From Arthrobacter globiformis (GTDB lineage: Bacteria > Actinomycetota > Actinomycetes > Actinomycetales > Micrococcaceae), in assembly GCF_030817195.1 (NCBI RefSeq), contig NZ_JAUSYZ010000001.1, positions 2,604,001-2,668,000 of the forward strand: a stretch of DNA of 64,000 nt, read 5' to 3'. Each line of letters opens with the position of its first letter. Within the stretch, counting starts at the first letter, position 1. The notes beneath the pieces are model-generated. The model was not told the origin of the DNA. It saw only the letters and a list, made by a program, of their open reading frames with translations, and ran no database searches. Shown here piece after piece: positions 51,815-60,527 of this stretch. The translations under genes were made by a program, and so were the position numbers.

Positions 51815-52708
51815 ATGGATGAACTGCTGCAGGACCTGACCCTGACCGTGAAAGACTACGCCGGCCGGAAAGGCTTCGACGAGGACTTCCTGGGCCAGCA
51901 TGTGCACCTGCCCGGCCTGGCCGGGGTGAAGACGGTCTTGCTGCCGTACACGCACTTTTCAGTGCTGATGCGACTCGATAAGCGCCTGGCGGCCGTCACG
52001 GGTGTGGGCATCGACGGCAGCACACTCATGGATCTGGACCGGGGCGGAATCTCCTGGAAACTCGATCCCCGGCTTCCCGCCGACGAGCAGACGGGGGAGC
52101 GGGTCTACGCCCGGAACGACATCGACCGCGGCCATCTGGTGCGCAGGTCCTCGGCGGTCTGGGGTGACACCGTGGCCGAAGCCCAGCTCGCCAACGAGGA
52201 CACCTTCCACTACACCAATGCCGCCCCACAGGCGGCCAGGTTCAATCAGGGCATGGAGCTGTGGCTGGGCATCGAGGACTACCTGCAGGAGCATGCCGCC
52301 CAGTACCGCAGCCGGGTCGTGGTCTTCACCGGTCCGATCTTCAGCACCCTCGATCCGGTGTACCGGGGCGTGGACATCCCGCTGCGCTTCTTCAAGGTCG
52401 CCGCGTTCATCCACGAGGGCGAGCTGGCGGCCACCGGGTATGTGGTGGATCAAACCCCGCAGCTGGCCGATCTGCCGGGGGTGCCGCGGCGCGGGATCAC
52501 CGAGGACGTCCCGCCATTGGGTCCGTTCCGGACCTTCCAGACGCCTATCAGGGACATCGCCGAACTCACGGGCCTGGACCTGGACCAGCTGGTTGAGGTC
52601 GACCGGATGCCTATCGCCGCAACCCTCGGTACTGCCCCGGTGGGCTCCACCTGGCGGGAACTGACCGACGTCGAACACCTGGACCTGGACTTCGACCTGG
52701 AGGACTGA
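51815..52708 (+). CDS. DNA/RNA non-specific endonuclease (His-Me finger, NucA type)
   Basis: The 297-aa protein has the NUC signature RNDIDRGHLVRR with catalytic His107, and TNAAPQAARFNQGMELWLG with the metal-binding Asn near 144. VVVFTGPIF and FKVAAF strands follow as in NucA/DNA/RNA endonuclease G. No signal peptide or immunity-like partner is visible, so the protein is predicted cytosolic, unlike secreted nucleases. A possible role in defence or DNA turnover is speculation. ATG 51815 is the first start after the DUF4259 remnant. Confidence 0.85.
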   Translation: MDELLQDLTLTVKDYAGRKGFDEDFLGQHVHLPGLAGVKTVLLPYTHFSVLMRLDKRLAAVTGVGIDGSTLMDLDRGGISWKLDPRLPADEQTGERVYARNDIDRGHLVRRSSAVWGDTVAEAQLANEDTFHYTNAAPQAARFNQGMELWLGIEDYLQEHAAQYRSRVVVFTGPIFSTLDPVYRGVDIPLRFFKVAAFIHEGELAATGYVVDQTPQLADLPGVPRRGITEDVPPLGPFRTFQTPIRDIAELTGLDLDQLVEVDRMPIAATLGTAPVGSTWRELTDVEHLDLDFDLED

Positions 52709-52714
52709 AGTGGG

Positions 52715-53172
52715 TCAAGGTGTTTCCTGTTTGGGTTTTTTCGGGCGTAGTCGATCATGCCGGTCAGCGTCGATCCAACAAGTCGTTTGTAGCTGTTGGA
52801 CAGGGGCTGCCCGTCGCCCCTGGTCATGCCGGCCAGGGCCTGTGCCAGCACCTTGCCGTGTTCCCGGGTCAGTTCGGATGCGTTGGTTGGCTTGGGGATA
52901 TTCCGCACCGTGCGTTGAACGACAAAATCGGTGCAGAGCCGTGCGACGTGAGTGATCAGGGTTGTCGGGGAGGTCTCCGTGGTGGACCGCTCAAGGATCC
53001 ACAGCTTGGTCATTTGCCGCGCCCAATCCAGTCTGATGGGCCGGAAATCCAGGGCCGCCATGGAGCGTGTGGACGCGCGCCGGTCGGACGATGTCGTCAG
53101 CAGCCCGAATGGGACGAGGTCGGATTGGAGAAGATCACCGTTGGTCCACCAGGGGACGTAGCCTTCCAGCAA
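52715..53172 (-). pseudogene. N-terminal fragment of a tyrosine-recombinase-like integrase
   Basis: From about 53172 the minus strand reads FRPIRLDWARQMTKLWILER, LITHVARLCTDFVVQRTV, ELTREHGKVLAQALAGM and YKRLVGSTLTGMIDYARK. This resembles the core-binding half of transposon-type site-specific integrases. The frame then runs into DNA antisense to the nuclease gene, so the catalytic domain (R-H-R-Y) is missing. It is a truncated relic. Confidence 0.6.
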
Positions 53173-53416
53173 TCTTGCCCGGACGACGGAGGCGGACCTT
53201 TCACCTTGCTGTCATTTGGCGCTGGTAGGGACCCCACCGCTACCACCCAAGCCCTCGCTGGTAGGAGTGGCTACGACCAGGGCTTCCTGGGTGTTCAAGT
53301 GCCGCTGCCGATTCTGGCCGCGTTGCGGGGGAACCATCGGAAGCGGGAACCTTGGCTGAGCGACGATCCCAAAATGCATCGTCAGACGTGACGGACGCCC
53401 GACCGCGATCTGCTTG

Positions 53417-54355
53417 TCAGGAGCGGATGGCGACTAGGCGTCCGTTGACCTCGCCACGCTCGAAGCGTCGGATGGAGTCGTAGATCTCGTCGAAGCCTAT
53501 TGTCTCGACGTGCGAGGACACAGTGCCTTGGGCAATGAGGTTGAGAACTTCTGCGCAGTCCTCGTTGGTACCTCCATTCGAACCGAGATAGCGCAACTGT
53601 TTGAGGATCATCGTCGTGGTCGAGATATTCGTCCGCTCCGTTCCCATGCCGACCTGAACGACAGCACCCCGGAACCCGACAGTTTCAATAGCATCATCGG
53701 TCGTGGTATCGAACCCCGCGTAGTCAACAATCACGTCGAGGTCCTCATCGGCGAAGTCGCGAATGTTCTCGGCAAGCCCATCGACCCCGAAGCCGCCGGA
53801 GATGCGTTCCCAAGCTGCCCGGTTCACCTCCGCCACGTAGATCTTCGCGCCGAGGGCCTTGGCGAACTGGATCGCCAAGCTGCCCAGCCCGCCAGCACCT
53901 ATGATCCCCAGCTTGGTCCCCGACTGAACACCGCCTACCTTGAGCGCATGGTAGGACGTCATGCCCGCGTCGGTGGCCGGCGCAGCCTGCTCCCACGCCA
54001 CGCCGTCCGGAACCGGGATGACCTGATAGTCGAAGGCCTTAACCTTGTCCGCGAAGCCACCGTCGGTGCCCGTCCCGGGGCCTTGGATGGTTGCAGGGAT
54101 GGCTACTCGCTGGCCTAAGGACAGGCCGGTGACTGCGTCTCCCAGTTGTGCCACTACCCCTGCGATTTCGTGTCCGAGAGTGATGGGAGTGAAGCCCAGA
54201 ATGCCAGTGAGCGTGCCGTCCAGGTATCCCACGTCCGTGTGGCAGATTCCCGCGGCCTTGACATCGATCACCACCTCGTTGGGCCCTGCCACGGGGTCAG
54301 GTACGTCCATGAGCTTGAGTGGTTCGTTCGCAGCAGTCAGCCGCCATGCTTGCAT
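53417..54355 (-). CDS. Zinc-dependent alcohol dehydrogenase (MDR family)
   Basis: The 312-aa protein has the MDR layout: catalytic-zinc Cys38 in AAGICHTDVG, LGHEIAGVV with His near 61-62, and the NAD-binding turn IIGAGGLGSLAIQFAK. The usual four-Cys structural zinc loop is absent (GPGTGTDGGFADK replaces it), so it belongs to shorter MDR forms. It oxidises an alcohol or reduces an aldehyde. It is the last gene in the direction of the P450 cluster, 211 bases after the VOC gene, and may have its own promoter. Confidence 0.87.
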   Translation of the reverse strand: MQAWRLTAANEPLKLMDVPDPVAGPNEVVIDVKAAGICHTDVGYLDGTLTGILGFTPITLGHEIAGVVAQLGDAVTGLSLGQRVAIPATIQGPGTGTDGGFADKVKAFDYQVIPVPDGVAWEQAAPATDAGMTSYHALKVGGVQSGTKLGIIGAGGLGSLAIQFAKALGAKIYVAEVNRAAWERISGGFGVDGLAENIRDFADEDLDVIVDYAGFDTTTDDAIETVGFRGAVVQVGMGTERTNISTTTMILKQLRYLGSNGGTNEDCAEVLNLIAQGTVSSHVETIGFDEIYDSIRRFERGEVNGRLVAIRS

Positions 54356-54566
54356 GAAAAGCTCCCATCGTTGAAAACCCGTGTTTTGCGTGCCGCCTCG
54401 TGTTGGTGACCCGATCTGCGCGATTTCCTAAGCGGCGACGGCGGCGAAGCCGAGGCAATCGATAAGTTCCATGGCCTCGATATTAGCGGTAGAGCCACAG
54501 ACCCGAGCCGGAGTAATCAGGGTGTCGTCCGTTAGCTATGTGTGATTTCGCAGGATGCACAGCACG

Positions 54567-55499
54567 TTATGCGGTCCGGAAGCCCCAGACGACCCCTTTT
54601 GATGTCGTTGGATCCGTGACGATGCTTTGGTCCTGGCGATGAACGATTGAGACGCCCTCGTGTTCGAGGTGTGCTGCTGCTGCTTTGACGTCCAGGACGT
54701 CAAAGGTGATGCCGAGATACTGATCGGTGTGGGTCGGTTCGCCGGTGAGCACGTCCATGATGGGCTCGGTGCGGGGTACTGCGAAACGGAGCACGGACTT
54801 TGCGTACGCTATTTCGACACAGTCGGCGTCCATCTCCGGGTCGTGGAATTCGTCGACGACTTTGCCGTCCAGGACATCGGTAAAAAGCTTCTTCGCTCGG
54901 GCGTGGTCCTTCGTCAATATGGTGTGATAGGCGGTGCGCACGATCCCGAGAGGATCGTCTTCAACGACCCGATCCGGCCTCCAGTTTGGGCTCAGACGGG
55001 GATCGGCATGTTCGGAGTATTTGTCCCAGTGGCGTCGGGCCATGTCGTAGAACTCGTATGTTAGGCCTGTATCTTCTGGAAGGGACCAGATCATGGGGCA
55101 ATCGGCGACGAGGTTGGACTCTGGGACCACGCCGTCGTGGATGATGTTGCCTTCCTGGTCCCGCGTCCGGAAGCCGTGGGTTTCAAGTTGCCGGGAGACT
55201 TCCTCGATGCGGTCGGTGTACCAGGCGATGTCGGAGAGGCCCTCACCTTCGGGGTATACGGCCTTTTTCCCGCCGGGGAGAACCAGGAGGGAGGGGCACA
55301 GGACATCCAGGCTGACATCGCCCAGGACATAGAAGTATGAGTAGTTGATGGGGTAGGTCGGGTTGAGCAAGGTCAGGTCCCACTTGTTTTCCCAGCGCAC
55401 CTCGGGCCGGCCAAAGACGCGGCTGAACCAGGCGGAGGACTGTTCAAGGTCTTCGACGATCAGTGTCGGGTGGAACATCATGGGAAACGGGTTCCACAT
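54567..55499 (-). CDS. Two-domain VOC (glyoxalase/dioxygenase-fold) protein
   Basis: The 310-aa protein has two vicinal-oxygen-chelate halves: about 8-155 (MFHPTLIVEDLEQSSAWFSR, LTYEFYDMA) and about 185-305 (YHTILTKDHARAKKLFTDVL, YLGITFDVLDVKAAAAHLEH). His and Glu residues suitable as metal ligands are present. The family includes extradiol dioxygenases and isomerases; the reaction here is unknown. Co-location with P450 and dehydrogenases suggests a step in the same catabolic path. Confidence 0.75.
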   Translation of the reverse strand: MWNPFPMMFHPTLIVEDLEQSSAWFSRVFGRPEVRWENKWDLTLLNPTYPINYSYFYVLGDVSLDVLCPSLLVLPGGKKAVYPEGEGLSDIAWYTDRIEEVSRQLETHGFRTRDQEGNIIHDGVVPESNLVADCPMIWSLPEDTGLTYEFYDMARRHWDKYSEHADPRLSPNWRPDRVVEDDPLGIVRTAYHTILTKDHARAKKLFTDVLDGKVVDEFHDPEMDADCVEIAYAKSVLRFAVPRTEPIMDVLTGEPTHTDQYLGITFDVLDVKAAAAHLEHEGVSIVHRQDQSIVTDPTTSKGVVWGFRTA

Positions 55500-55905
55500 G
55501 GGTGGTACTCCTTCATGTCAGGGCGGGTTGTTTCACAATAGGTACTCGGTCCCGTCGGTATGCGCGTTTCTGGCTGGTGGAAACCGGTGCCGGTGCACGC
55601 GGCACGGCGCACGGGAATGAGGCCGTGGCTGGCCGGGCGACTAGGCAGCCCGGTAACCGAATGCGCGGCGGGGTACTTAGCGCCAGGTTCTCACAAACTC
55701 ACCGCCGGCGGCTCAGGCCTTCGCTCCTTGACGGTCGTTGAGGGGCTGGGCCCGCGTGCCGCTCATGCGTGCTCGTCGGCAGGCCAGGTTAATTCAGGCA
55801 CAAATAAGGACGGCTGTTTGCGAACCCTGCTCAGGCATTCATAAGTGCGGGGGACATGACGGTGTCCTTGGACTGCCGCTACTTTGGGTGTGGCCGGTGG
55901 GCCTT
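55500..55905. other. 400-bp gap in the catabolic cluster
   Basis: Only short frames with poor coding character occur. The end near 55500-55560 should hold the promoter and leader of the VOC gene. No repeat or RNA is recognised. Confidence 0.4.
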
Positions 55906-56826
55906 CTAGGCGCCGAGGTCCGCGGGATTCATGTTCTTGAAAGCCTCGGCAACGGAAGGATTTGCCGCAATCATCTCGTCAGCGAACTGTTGGCCGGTGA
56001 CACGGTACTGGGTGAGGTCCTCGGAGTCCGCGCTCAATTGGTCAGCGACTGCGATCCATCCCTCGGGGGTGTTCTCGGTGGACTGGACCCGTGGCAGGCC
56101 CGTCAGAACCATCCGACTTGCTCGGCCGCCGCTGACCTGAAACATGTCCCCGTGCACCGTGGTGTCCTGGTGCGAGAGGTAGGCAACGAAATTTGCGACG
56201 TGCTCGGGACCGAGCCCGTCGCGTAGTGTACGGATGATGTTCGGGTCGCTATAGGCGCTCTCGGTCATGGGTGTCCATGCCGTGGGCATCAGCGTTGAAA
56301 CCTGTACACCAACCCGGTCTCCCTCCTGGGCGAGCGTGTTGCCCAGCGCCCAGATCGCGCCCTTGGCGGCGCCGTAGGCCGCGGCGCCGGGATTGGCCAG
56401 AATGCCGCTGGAGGAGACGAGGATCAGGCGGCCGGAACCGGATTTCACCAGGTGTGGCCATGCAGCTTGGGAAAGCTCCGCCGTGCCCCTGAAGGAGACA
56501 TCGAAGACCTTCCAGAATTCCTCCATGGGTTGCTCTCCAAAGAGCCCGACGCGGATGATACCTGCGTTGTTGACCACGATGTCCAGTTGCCCGAAAGCGT
56601 CAAGGGCGGTTTGGACGATCCGGGAGGCCTCGTTGGCAACATCATGTACGTCGATGACAGCGGTTCCACCAGCGCCTTCGATCTCCTTCACGACCTGCTC
56701 GGCGTGCTCGCGGGAAACATCGTTGACCACTACCCGGGCACCACGGGAGGCGAGAGTGACGGCGTGGGCCTTGCCCATTCCTTGACCGGCACCGGTAACA
56801 ATGGCAACGCGCCCTTCGAACTTCAT
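55906..56826 (-). CDS. Short-chain dehydrogenase/reductase
   Basis: The 306-aa SDR has the cofactor motif TGAGQGMGKAHA (12-23), NNAGI, and the catalytic Ser-Tyr-Lys (LVSSSGIL, AAYGAAKGA). A C-terminal extension of about 60 residues (TENTPEGWIAVADQL onward) is longer than in classical SDRs and is known from actinobacterial catabolic SDRs. It oxidises or reduces a hydroxyl/keto group with NAD(P). ATG 56826 is chosen for AAGGA at proper distance; upstream ATG 56838 lacks spacing. Confidence 0.87.
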   Translation of the reverse strand: MKFEGRVAIVTGAGQGMGKAHAVTLASRGARVVVNDVSREHAEQVVKEIEGAGGTAVIDVHDVANEASRIVQTALDAFGQLDIVVNNAGIIRVGLFGEQPMEEFWKVFDVSFRGTAELSQAAWPHLVKSGSGRLILVSSSGILANPGAAAYGAAKGAIWALGNTLAQEGDRVGVQVSTLMPTAWTPMTESAYSDPNIIRTLRDGLGPEHVANFVAYLSHQDTTVHGDMFQVSGGRASRMVLTGLPRVQSTENTPEGWIAVADQLSADSEDLTQYRVTGQQFADEMIAANPSVAEAFKNMNPADLGA

Positions 56827-56990
56827 CAATTCCTTCATCTCCTTCTGGTTAGGCTTCGGCTGTCCTATGAGAATCATCGGCTCTTGGCCAGGGGCCGACA
56901 AGATCATCACGGGTTCCGGGCCGGAGCCACACACGAAGGCGCGACCCCGGCCCAGCGTCGTCTATTTCAAGCCCCGACGTGGGCTACCAG

Positions 56991-57383
56991 TTATGCGGGC
57001 GCTGCCTCCTGGGCATGGAATGGTTCGCGCAATGTGGATTCGGGGATCCAAGTGAAGCGGTCCACTTCAAAGATTTCGAAGTGGCTGCAGAACCCGATAT
57101 CGTCTGCCGCAGCGTCCGTCCATGCTTCCGACTCAGCGATTTTGGCCTTGGATTCTTCGGAATCGAACATCATCACGACGATTGCGTCGGGCTTGGCGGC
57201 TCCTCCGATCACGGGCCAGCCCTCCTGCGAGTTCTTGTTCATGAAGGATTCGTACCAAACGAGGCCCGGGATGCGCATTCCAATCTTCGCGTGTACGTCC
57301 TTGTAGTGCGTTTGGAACTCTTCGGCGCTTGTGCCGGCCCAGCGGTATACCTCGAAGGCGAGGACAGGTCCGTTGTTTGCCAT
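56991..57383 (-). CDS. EthD-like domain protein
   Basis: The 130-aa protein has the dimeric alpha-beta barrel EthD fold (VLAFEVYRWAGTSAEEFQTH, VHAKIGMRIPGLVWYE, DAIVVMMFDSEESKAKI). EthD is needed with the EthB cytochrome P450 for fuel-ether degradation in Rhodococcus, and EthD relatives often accompany P450 genes. Here it lies 73 bases after a P450 gene, supporting a functional link. ATG 57383 follows AAAGGAAA. Confidence 0.8.
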   Translation of the reverse strand: MANNGPVLAFEVYRWAGTSAEEFQTHYKDVHAKIGMRIPGLVWYESFMNKNSQEGWPVIGGAAKPDAIVVMMFDSEESKAKIAESEAWTDAAADDIGFCSHFEIFEVDRFTWIPESTLREPFHAQEAAPA

Positions 57384-57456
57384 GGTTGTGTTTCCTTTCA
57401 GTGGGTTATTTGTCTCGGAGCGGTGGCTTGGTGGGACGTCTTGCATCCTGGCGGGG

Positions 57457-58752
57457 CTATGCAGGCGTGATCCGAACGGGCAGGGTTTTGGGGCCGGACA
57501 GGAAATTCGCGGCCACGAACTGCGGTTCCCCGAGTAGCTCGACCTTCGCCAGACGGGGCAGGAGTTCCTCGAGGAGGATTCGCATCTCAAGCTTGGCCAC
57601 GTGCTGGCCGATGCACTGGTGCGGGCCAAAACCGAAGGCGAGGTGCTTGTTCGGCTTGCGTGTGATGTCAAACTCGTTCGGGCGCTCGAAGACTTCCTCG
57701 TCGCGGTTCGCGGACGGGTACAGCAGCATGACCCCGTCGCCGGCTGACAGCTTGCGGCCGCGGAACTCGGTGTCCTCCGCCACGATCCTGAAGAAGTGCT
57801 TGACGGGCGATGCCCAGCGAAGGGCCTCGTCGACGACGCCGGGGATCAGGCTCGGGTCGGCGTGCACTGCGTCGAGCAGTTCGGGATGGCGCGCGAATTG
57901 CTCGATGGCGCCCGAGATCGTCGACGAGGTGGTGTCGTGTCCGGCCGTGGCGATCGCGACGTAGTAGCCGTTGACGAAGGACTCCGGGAGATCCTCTCCG
58001 TCGACCTTGGCGTTGGCGATAAGGGAGGCTAGGTCGTCCGTCGGGTTCTTCCTGCGGTCGGCCGACAGCTCGTTGAAGTAGCGGAAGAAGTCCTGCAGCG
58101 TTGCCTTCCAGGCTTTCGCGCTCGCGCCCTCGCCATCGTCGGCGTCGCTGCGTTTGGAGTCTTCATCGGTCGTACCGAACAGTGCCTGTGTGAGGGTGAG
58201 CATCATTGGTTCGTCCTCGGGCGGAACGCCGAAGAGGGTCATGATGACCCGCAGCGGGTAGTACAGCGAGAAGTCCTTGACGATGTCGACTTCACGATCG
58301 CCGGTCAGGAGCTTGTTCACGGATGCTCGGGCGAGTTCGCGGATCGCCTCCTCACGTTTGCGGACGTTGGCCGGCATGAACCAGGCGCTCGTCACGTTTT
58401 TGATCTTCGTGTGTTCCGGGGCGTCCATGTATGCGAGCGTGTCCTGCGTCCGCGCGCCGTTGTTTGCCGTCTTCAGATATTCGCGTCCGGCCCGGTCGAC
58501 GAGGAACGGGTCGGCCTTGCCGCTCGAGAAGATCTTGGGATTGCGTTCGATCTCCATGATGTCTGCGTGCTTTGTTGCCAGCCAGACGGGATCGTAGCTG
58601 TCGATCTTGGCCAAGCCGAAGGGGTTGTTGGCCCTAAGCCAGGCGAGTGCCGGATACGTTCGCGTTTGCTCTTCGGCGTAGGAGGCGGGGAGCATCACTG
58701 CTTCCGCTATGTGGTTTGGGACTATTGCTGTGTCAGTCACGGTCTCGGTCAT
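57457..58752 (-). CDS. Cytochrome P450
   Basis: The 431-aa protein is a soluble bacterial P450. It has AGHDTTSSTISG (I-helix, oxygen activation), EALRWASP (ExxR), SANRDEEVF, and the heme loop AFGFGPHQCIGQHVAK with Cys380. It inserts oxygen into an unactivated C-H or ether bond using electrons from the ferredoxin and reductase genes at 62048-63642. Its C-terminus is closely similar to the second P450 at the window edge. ATG 58752 has a purine-rich upstream stretch. The substrate cannot be told; CYP108/CYP111-like terpenoid or ether oxidation is a guess. Confidence 0.92.
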   Translation of the reverse strand: MTETVTDTAIVPNHIAEAVMLPASYAEEQTRTYPALAWLRANNPFGLAKIDSYDPVWLATKHADIMEIERNPKIFSSGKADPFLVDRAGREYLKTANNGARTQDTLAYMDAPEHTKIKNVTSAWFMPANVRKREEAIRELARASVNKLLTGDREVDIVKDFSLYYPLRVIMTLFGVPPEDEPMMLTLTQALFGTTDEDSKRSDADDGEGASAKAWKATLQDFFRYFNELSADRRKNPTDDLASLIANAKVDGEDLPESFVNGYYVAIATAGHDTTSSTISGAIEQFARHPELLDAVHADPSLIPGVVDEALRWASPVKHFFRIVAEDTEFRGRKLSAGDGVMLLYPSANRDEEVFERPNEFDITRKPNKHLAFGFGPHQCIGQHVAKLEMRILLEELLPRLAKVELLGEPQFVAANFLSGPKTLPVRITPA

Positions 58753-58831
58753 GGTGTCCTTCCGGTGGTCGGAATATGGGTTCTCGCGGGACAGGTGCGG
58801 GCGGGAGGCCCGCCCGCACCTGCTGACATGG

Positions 58832-60475
58832 TCAGGCGTTGGCGCCCGCGGTGGCGGCCAGGTAGGGGCAGCCCGAGGCTGCAGCCTCGTCCTGCGCTGA
58901 GGTGAGGCCGCGGAGCAGGTCCGCGGCTTTCTCACCGATCATGATCGAGGGCGCGTTGGTGTTGCCGCTGGTGATCTGCGGCATGATCGAGGCATCCGCG
59001 ATGCGGAGCCCTGCTATGCCGTGCACGCGCAGCTCAGCGTCGACGACGCCTGTCTCCGGCGTGCCGATCCGGCAGGACCCGGCGGCATGATACATGTGCT
59101 GCGTGTCGGCGCGTACCCACTGCTCCCGCAGGGCGCCGGTGACCGAAGTGCCGGGGTTTACCTGCTCCCGCAGAATCGACCGGAGCGGTGATTGCTGGGT
59201 AAGCTCCGAGACGAAGTCGAGTGCCCGGAGGACAGCGTCGACCTCATGCTGCTGGCTGAGCAGGTTGCTGACAATGCGCGGGGGAGCCGCTGGGTCTGCT
59301 GAGCGAAGGGTGACGGCGCCTCGCGAGCTTGGTCCGTTGTAGGACAGTCCGATGGACATTCCGAGGGTGTTGGGGGACCGGAATCCATGCTCCCAAAACC
59401 AGCCTGGGACGAAGATCATCTGAAAGTCCGGGCTGGCAAGGGCAGGGTCGGAACGCCAGAAGATCGCGGCTTCGCCGGCGTTGGATGTAAGCACGCCTGT
59501 GCGGGATGTGCGCCATTCTTCTGCTGCGGCGGGGTCGCTGGCGACGGCGAGGGTGTTGTCGGCATCCGTCGCGTAGTGGGTCAAGGTGAATGGATGGTCC
59601 TGAAGGTTTCGTCCGACTTGGGGGGAGTCGAGTACGACGTCGATTCCGAGGGCGCGGAGTTCGTCTGCGGGCCCGATGCCCGAGAGCATCAGGAGTTTGG
59701 GGGTGTTGTAGGCGCCGGCAGAGAGCACGATTTCACGTCCTGCGCGGGCGGTGACGACGTCTCCGTCGTGCTCGAACTGGACGCCGACGGCGCGTCCGGA
59801 TTCGACGAGGATGCGCTGCACGTAGGCGTTGGTCACCAGCACGAAGTTCTGCCGGGCCAGTGCCGGGCGCAGGAATGCGTCCGCTGACGAGCAGCGCTGC
59901 CCGTCGCGGCCGGTCACCTGGAGCCGGCCGACGCCGGCCTGCTGTGCACCATTGATGTCGTCGTTCCGCTCGATGCCGAGCTGGACAGCGGCGTCGATGT
60001 AGTTCTGCTCGTACCCGGAGAACCAGCGCTTTGTCGTGACACCCATCGGTCCGTCGGTGCCGTGGTATTCGTCCTGGAGGTCCGTGTTCGCTTCGGAGCG
60101 CTTGAAGTAAGGCAGGACCTGGTCATAGGACCATCCCGTGGCCCCGTGTTCGTTCTCCCAGGCATCGAAGTCCCCGCGGGCGCCGCGTACGTAGAACATG
60201 GCGTTGAGGGAGGAGCTGCCGCCGAGCACCTTGCCGCGCGGCAGGAACAGCCTTCGACCTGCAAGACCGGGCTCGGGGTCGGAGTTGTAGTTCCAGTCCT
60301 TTTCACCTTGGAAGAGGCCGGCGAACAGAAGCGGGGTGCGGATCAGGTCGTCGTCGTCGCTTCCGCCAGCCTCGAGGAGCAGGACGCTGTAGCCGTCCTC
60401 GCTCAGGCGCCCGGCGACGGCACAGCCGGCCGACCCGGCGCCGACGATGATGTAGTCGTAGTCATACTCTTTCAT
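58832..60475 (-). CDS. GMC-family FAD oxidoreductase (alcohol dehydrogenase/choline-dehydrogenase-like)
   Basis: The 547-aa protein has the GMC FAD motif DYIIVGAGSAGCAVAGRLSE, signature GKVLGGSSSLNAMFYVRG, second signature GAYNTPKLLMLSGIGPA and catalytic His in HMYHAAGSCRIG. Members oxidise primary alcohols to aldehydes (choline, polyethylene glycol, alkanols). With an aldehyde dehydrogenase next upstream in the operon, a primary alcohol made by the P450 could be taken to the acid. ATG 60475. Confidence 0.92.
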   Translation of the reverse strand: MKEYDYDYIIVGAGSAGCAVAGRLSEDGYSVLLLEAGGSDDDDLIRTPLLFAGLFQGEKDWNYNSDPEPGLAGRRLFLPRGKVLGGSSSLNAMFYVRGARGDFDAWENEHGATGWSYDQVLPYFKRSEANTDLQDEYHGTDGPMGVTTKRWFSGYEQNYIDAAVQLGIERNDDINGAQQAGVGRLQVTGRDGQRCSSADAFLRPALARQNFVLVTNAYVQRILVESGRAVGVQFEHDGDVVTARAGREIVLSAGAYNTPKLLMLSGIGPADELRALGIDVVLDSPQVGRNLQDHPFTLTHYATDADNTLAVASDPAAAEEWRTSRTGVLTSNAGEAAIFWRSDPALASPDFQMIFVPGWFWEHGFRSPNTLGMSIGLSYNGPSSRGAVTLRSADPAAPPRIVSNLLSQQHEVDAVLRALDFVSELTQQSPLRSILREQVNPGTSVTGALREQWVRADTQHMYHAAGSCRIGTPETGVVDAELRVHGIAGLRIADASIMPQITSGNTNAPSIMIGEKAADLLRGLTSAQDEAAASGCPYLAATAGANA

Positions 60476-60527
60476 GATGGTGTCCTCAGTTCCTGAATCG
60501 TGGACGATTGTCTGTCATTAGGCGGGT

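Noticed and set aside
52450..52714. Extension of the integrase frame through the nuclease gene
   Set aside because: After about 52715 the minus frame is Ser/Arg-rich antisense of the nuclease and no longer integrase-like, so only the first part is called.
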